Below, piece after piece: positions 28,027 to 30,470 of a stretch of DNA of 30,470 bases (within the stretch, counting starts at the first letter, position 1; each line of letters starts with the position of its first letter). Source of the stretch: a virus; IMG/VR virus record IMGVR_UViG_3300030108_002411, positions 1 through 30,470 of that record; one strand, 5' to 3'. A model generated the notes under the pieces. That model searched no databases, had not been told where the DNA came from, and saw nothing but the letters and a program-made list of their open reading frames with translations. The position numbers and the translations under genes are program-made.

Positions 28027-29326
28027 TTACTATCCTTTGAATAATATTGTTTGCACTTTCTTCTGGTTGTTCTTCTTGAATACCATTCATAACCTCATCA
28101 ATTTGTTCTTCTGTAAAATCTGGATTATAGTGTCTAAACCAATCTTTCTTACTTGCTAAACCATTATCCCATTTCCACATCCATTCTTCACGCTCTTGTG
28201 CAGGACTGATAGGTATATGGGGTTCACTAAAATTAATGGAATATTCATCACTTACATTTATGTTAAATGTTTCTAAAATCTTTTTATCTAGTTGAAATCT
28301 TTGATTTTCAAATTTTCTAAACCTTTCAAAGTCTGACATAATTGCTTCTGTTAATTCCATTTCTAATATTCTTTGATGTTCACCAGAACTTGAATGTGTA
28401 TCAGATGCCCAATTTATTTTCAAATGTAAAGCATCAGCAGTTGTTTCAACTACCCATTTCATATTTTCCCTTATCTCAGACAATGAACCAGACGGACTGA
28501 CTATATTATAATTAGCCCCCTCTGGTAAAACTAAAAGTTTTGATACATCTACTTTAACTCTTGTAGTTTCATCAACTCCAGTTAAAACAGATTGACCAAG
28601 CGATTGATACATATTACCCAATGATAATTGAGTTCCAAATACATTGTATAAAAGATTGGCATTTGCAACCATTTTACCTTTGCCAGTTCTAAACCATTCA
28701 TTGCCAATCATTGGGTAAAGATGCGACCATAATATTGGGATTACTCCGTAGGGGTTTACATCTTCATCATTTACATGTATTATTTCACCAGACTTTTTAA
28801 TTTTAAAATGTTTTTCATCTGACCAAAACACATACTCTTGTTCATACACTTTTGCATTACCATGATTGAACAATGGATAAATAACAGCAACTGGTTCTGG
28901 ATTATTGGGTAAATATATTGGTTCAAAATCGGTTAAAATATGCCCTCTTAACATTTGTTCTTCTTCATTATAAAACCTTAAAAAGCCAATCGTTCCTAAT
29001 AGACCAGTCATTCTATCCACTTCAATCATTTCATTATCACAATTGGAAATAAATTCTAGGTAGCGTGGGTCTGCTTTTCTTTGTGGTGCAGACTTATATG
29101 TAATAAATCTTGCATCAATTATTTTTTTTGTAATATTACTGGCAAGAGGTGGAGCATATCGTAGTGCTTCTGCATCAAAATAATTCATAGCATCTTCTTC
29201 TAAATTGATTCCCTCATAATAATTCATGATTTTAATTCTATCATCACGCTCATTATAATGTGCTTCCTCTATGTAATCTTTTATGCTACTAATAATTGTT
29301 ATTTCATTTAAGTCGGAAATTATCAT
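28019..29326 (-). CDS. Portal protein
   Basis: 435 aa from ATG 29326, which shares a base with the terL stop (TAATG). Typical SPP1/HK97-type portal features: N-terminal RIKIMNYYEGI, then APPLASNITKKIIDARFITYKS, an RMTGLLGTIGFLRFY segment, AVIYPLFNHG, GEIIHVND..NPYGVIPILWSH, and a long C-terminal helix region containing LHLKINWASDTHSSSGEHQR and ELTEAIMSDFERFRKFENQR. The dodecameric ring at one capsid vertex docks the terminase for packaging and the neck afterwards. The PI-x-P-x-QERE segment (PHIPISPAQEREE) near residue 380 leads to the C-terminal crown. Placed between terminase and MuF genes. Confidence 0.93.
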   Translation of the reverse strand: MIISDLNEITIISSIKDYIEEAHYNERDDRIKIMNYYEGINLEEDAMNYFDAEALRYAPPLASNITKKIIDARFITYKSAPQRKADPRYLEFISNCDNEMIEVDRMTGLLGTIGFLRFYNEEEQMLRGHILTDFEPIYLPNNPEPVAVIYPLFNHGNAKVYEQEYVFWSDEKHFKIKKSGEIIHVNDEDVNPYGVIPILWSHLYPMIGNEWFRTGKGKMVANANLLYNVFGTQLSLGNMYQSLGQSVLTGVDETTRVKVDVSKLLVLPEGANYNIVSPSGSLSEIRENMKWVVETTADALHLKINWASDTHSSSGEHQRILEMELTEAIMSDFERFRKFENQRFQLDKKILETFNINVSDEYSINFSEPHIPISPAQEREEWMWKWDNGLASKKDWFRHYNPDFTEEQIDEVMNGIQEEQPEESANNIIQRIVNG

Positions 29327-30470
29327 TACCAAATCCTTTGCAAATTTTGTACTTCCTTTTTTCTTATTGGAAATCTGTTAATAAAAAAATATCTAATTGC
29401 ATCCATGCTATGATCATGATGTCCATCCTTCAAAGGTTCTTCTTTAAGTCTTTGGTTTTCTCTTTTGTCTGGATAGCGGTAGTTTTCAAAATCATTAATA
29501 ACATTTGTGCATTTATCACTTATAAACAATCTTGCTTTACCTTCTGCATTTTTAAAAAAAGAACGTACTAAATCAATGCCAGATGGAATTGATCTACTTA
29601 TTCTATCAGTCTTATAATTAACACCAATACCATTTCTTCTAAATATTTCTGCATCACCTAGTCCGCTTGTAGATTGAACACCAACTCCTGCAGGATCACA
29701 ATATGTTTTTAAAACTGGATAATTTTTTTGTTTTATCAATTGTATTAGTTCTTCTGTTTTAATGTTTGTTTTATGCACAATTTCATCAATGATATGAACT
29801 TCAAAATCCCCATCCACCTTACCAACTTGTAACCAAACAACAGCAGGTTGTCTATAACCAAAATCAACTGCACAATAGGTTTCCCATTCTTTTTGATAGG
29901 AAAGTTTCTTGATGTGTACTTCTCGTTCAATCGGATATACTTTTCCTGCAAAACTTGTAAATTCTGCAAGATATTCTTGTCTAAACGTTTCTTCTGTAAG
30001 TTCATTTCTTAATTCTTCTATGTTATCCCTGAAATACCTTGAAGTTGAAGAACTATGTTGCCAAGATTCCCATTCGGGATAATCATTAGACTGCCCTCGT
30101 TGGTATAAATCATATAACCAGTTATATCCTCGAGGAGTTGAAACGAATAAAGCCCACCCTTGTCTGTCTGATAAAGTAGGTCGTAAGTATTGTTCCCAAA
30201 CCAATTTGTTAATGATTGCACTCTCATCTATGATCAACCAGTCTAAACCCTCTCCAACTAAACTTGTATCTGGTGTTCCTGCTGACTTAACCCAAACTTC
30301 GCTTCCGTTAATAAATTTTGCATAGAAAAGATTTCCATTTATAACCTTTTTGCTAATTGTTGGAAATTTATATTTAATAATAAGATTTTCATGTATTTCC
30401 CTGCCAATCTTACTTGCCAATTCATAAGATGGGGCAACTATCCAACCTCTTGTGTTTGGTTGTAAGATTG
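29326..30470 (-). CDS. terL: Terminase large subunit, C-terminal part
   Basis: This part supplies the rest of the motor and the nuclease of the 445-aa protein (numbering for the joined gene, start at 277). Walker B is WLIIDE with Asp146-Glu147, the coupling motif STPRG starts near residue 175, and the RNase-H-like nuclease has Asp267 in CAVDFGYR, Asp323 in TYCDPAG and Asp417/Asp421 in HHDHSMDAI. All key acidic residues are present. It cuts concatemers and drives DNA into the head. The frame is open to the right edge and continues at position 84 and below after removal of the 84-bp overlap. It is followed by the portal in a TAATG overlap. Confidence 0.97.
   Translation of the reverse strand, partial: ILQPNTRGWIVAPSYELASKIGREIHENLIIKYKFPTISKKVINGNLFYAKFINGSEVWVKSAGTPDTSLVGEGLDWLIIDESAIINKLVWEQYLRPTLSDRQGWALFVSTPRGYNWLYDLYQRGQSNDYPEWESWQHSSSTSRYFRDNIEELRNELTEETFRQEYLAEFTSFAGKVYPIEREVHIKKLSYQKEWETYCAVDFGYRQPAVVWLQVGKVDGDFEVHIIDEIVHKTNIKTEELIQLIKQKNYPVLKTYCDPAGVGVQSTSGLGDAEIFRRNGIGVNYKTDRISRSIPSGIDLVRSFFKNAEGKARLFISDKCTNVINDFENYRYPDKRENQRLKEEPLKDGHHDHSMDAIRYFFINRFPIRKKEVQNLQRIW
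30387..30470. repeat. Right copy of the 84-bp terminal overlap
   Basis: Matches bases 1-84 except G at 30466 in place of A at position 80. Counting the overlap once gives a 30,386-bp circle. The silent change inside terL could be a read-end error or strain variation in the source population. Confidence 0.9.

Noticed and set aside
1-30470. CRISPR arrays, insertion sequences, rRNA genes or integrase
   Set aside because: Read for on both strands; no regularly spaced repeats, transposase or recombinase motifs, or rRNA-like stretches were seen.

Overview
The window looks like a complete, linearised genome of a small tailed phage with siphovirus-type gene content. Bases 1-84 repeat at 30387-30470 with one mismatch, and the large terminase gene reads straight through that join, so the molecule is circular (or circularly permuted) at about 30,386 bp. 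The DNA is very AT-rich (roughly 30% G+C by eye), genes are packed with 1-4 nt stop/start overlaps, and the long fibre protein is of the repeat type common in uncultured ocean phages. I therefore infer a marine phage on a low-GC bacterial host, perhaps an alphaproteobacterium such as SAR11; the host is a guess. I see no integrase, lysogeny repressor, DNA polymerase, primase or helicase.

There are three transcription blocks. (1) An early-type leftward block, 7560 down to 3301, carries an unknown 145-aa protein, a zinc-finger peptide, an HTH protein, a membrane peptide, an OB-fold/SSB-like candidate, a probable replication initiator with a C-terminal Cys4 motif, small unknowns, a NinG/HNH nuclease and a 57-aa HTH protein. 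It ends at a hairpin terminator at 3219-3240. (2) A long leftward block starts below 3110 and runs through the contig join to 8882. It begins with an HTH protein, a ParB-like protein, a predicted TET-associated glycosyltransferase and a sugar-nucleotide epimerase. Then come small and large terminase, portal, MuF-like protein, scaffold, major capsid, a zinc ribbon, a 1116-aa fibre, a run of small basic and membrane proteins with the lysis genes, a metallophosphoesterase, connectors, tail tube, a frameshifted tail chaperone pair, tape measure and tail-tip proteins. (3) A short rightward module, 7692-8732, is the only part read on the plus strand. It holds a 25-aa membrane peptide, two unknown proteins and, between them, a compact tRNA-like element.

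The most unusual items are: the ~47-nt tRNA-like minihelix at 8221-8267 (acceptor stem, GG-containing D-loop-like linker, canonical T-arm and CCA, but no anticodon arm); the ParB/glycosyltransferase/epimerase cassette, which suggests glycosylated DNA; a textbook A AAA AAA -1 frameshift site in the tail chaperone gene; and a cluster of very basic small proteins around the lysis genes. Function calls rest on motifs and gene order read by eye; no database search was possible.
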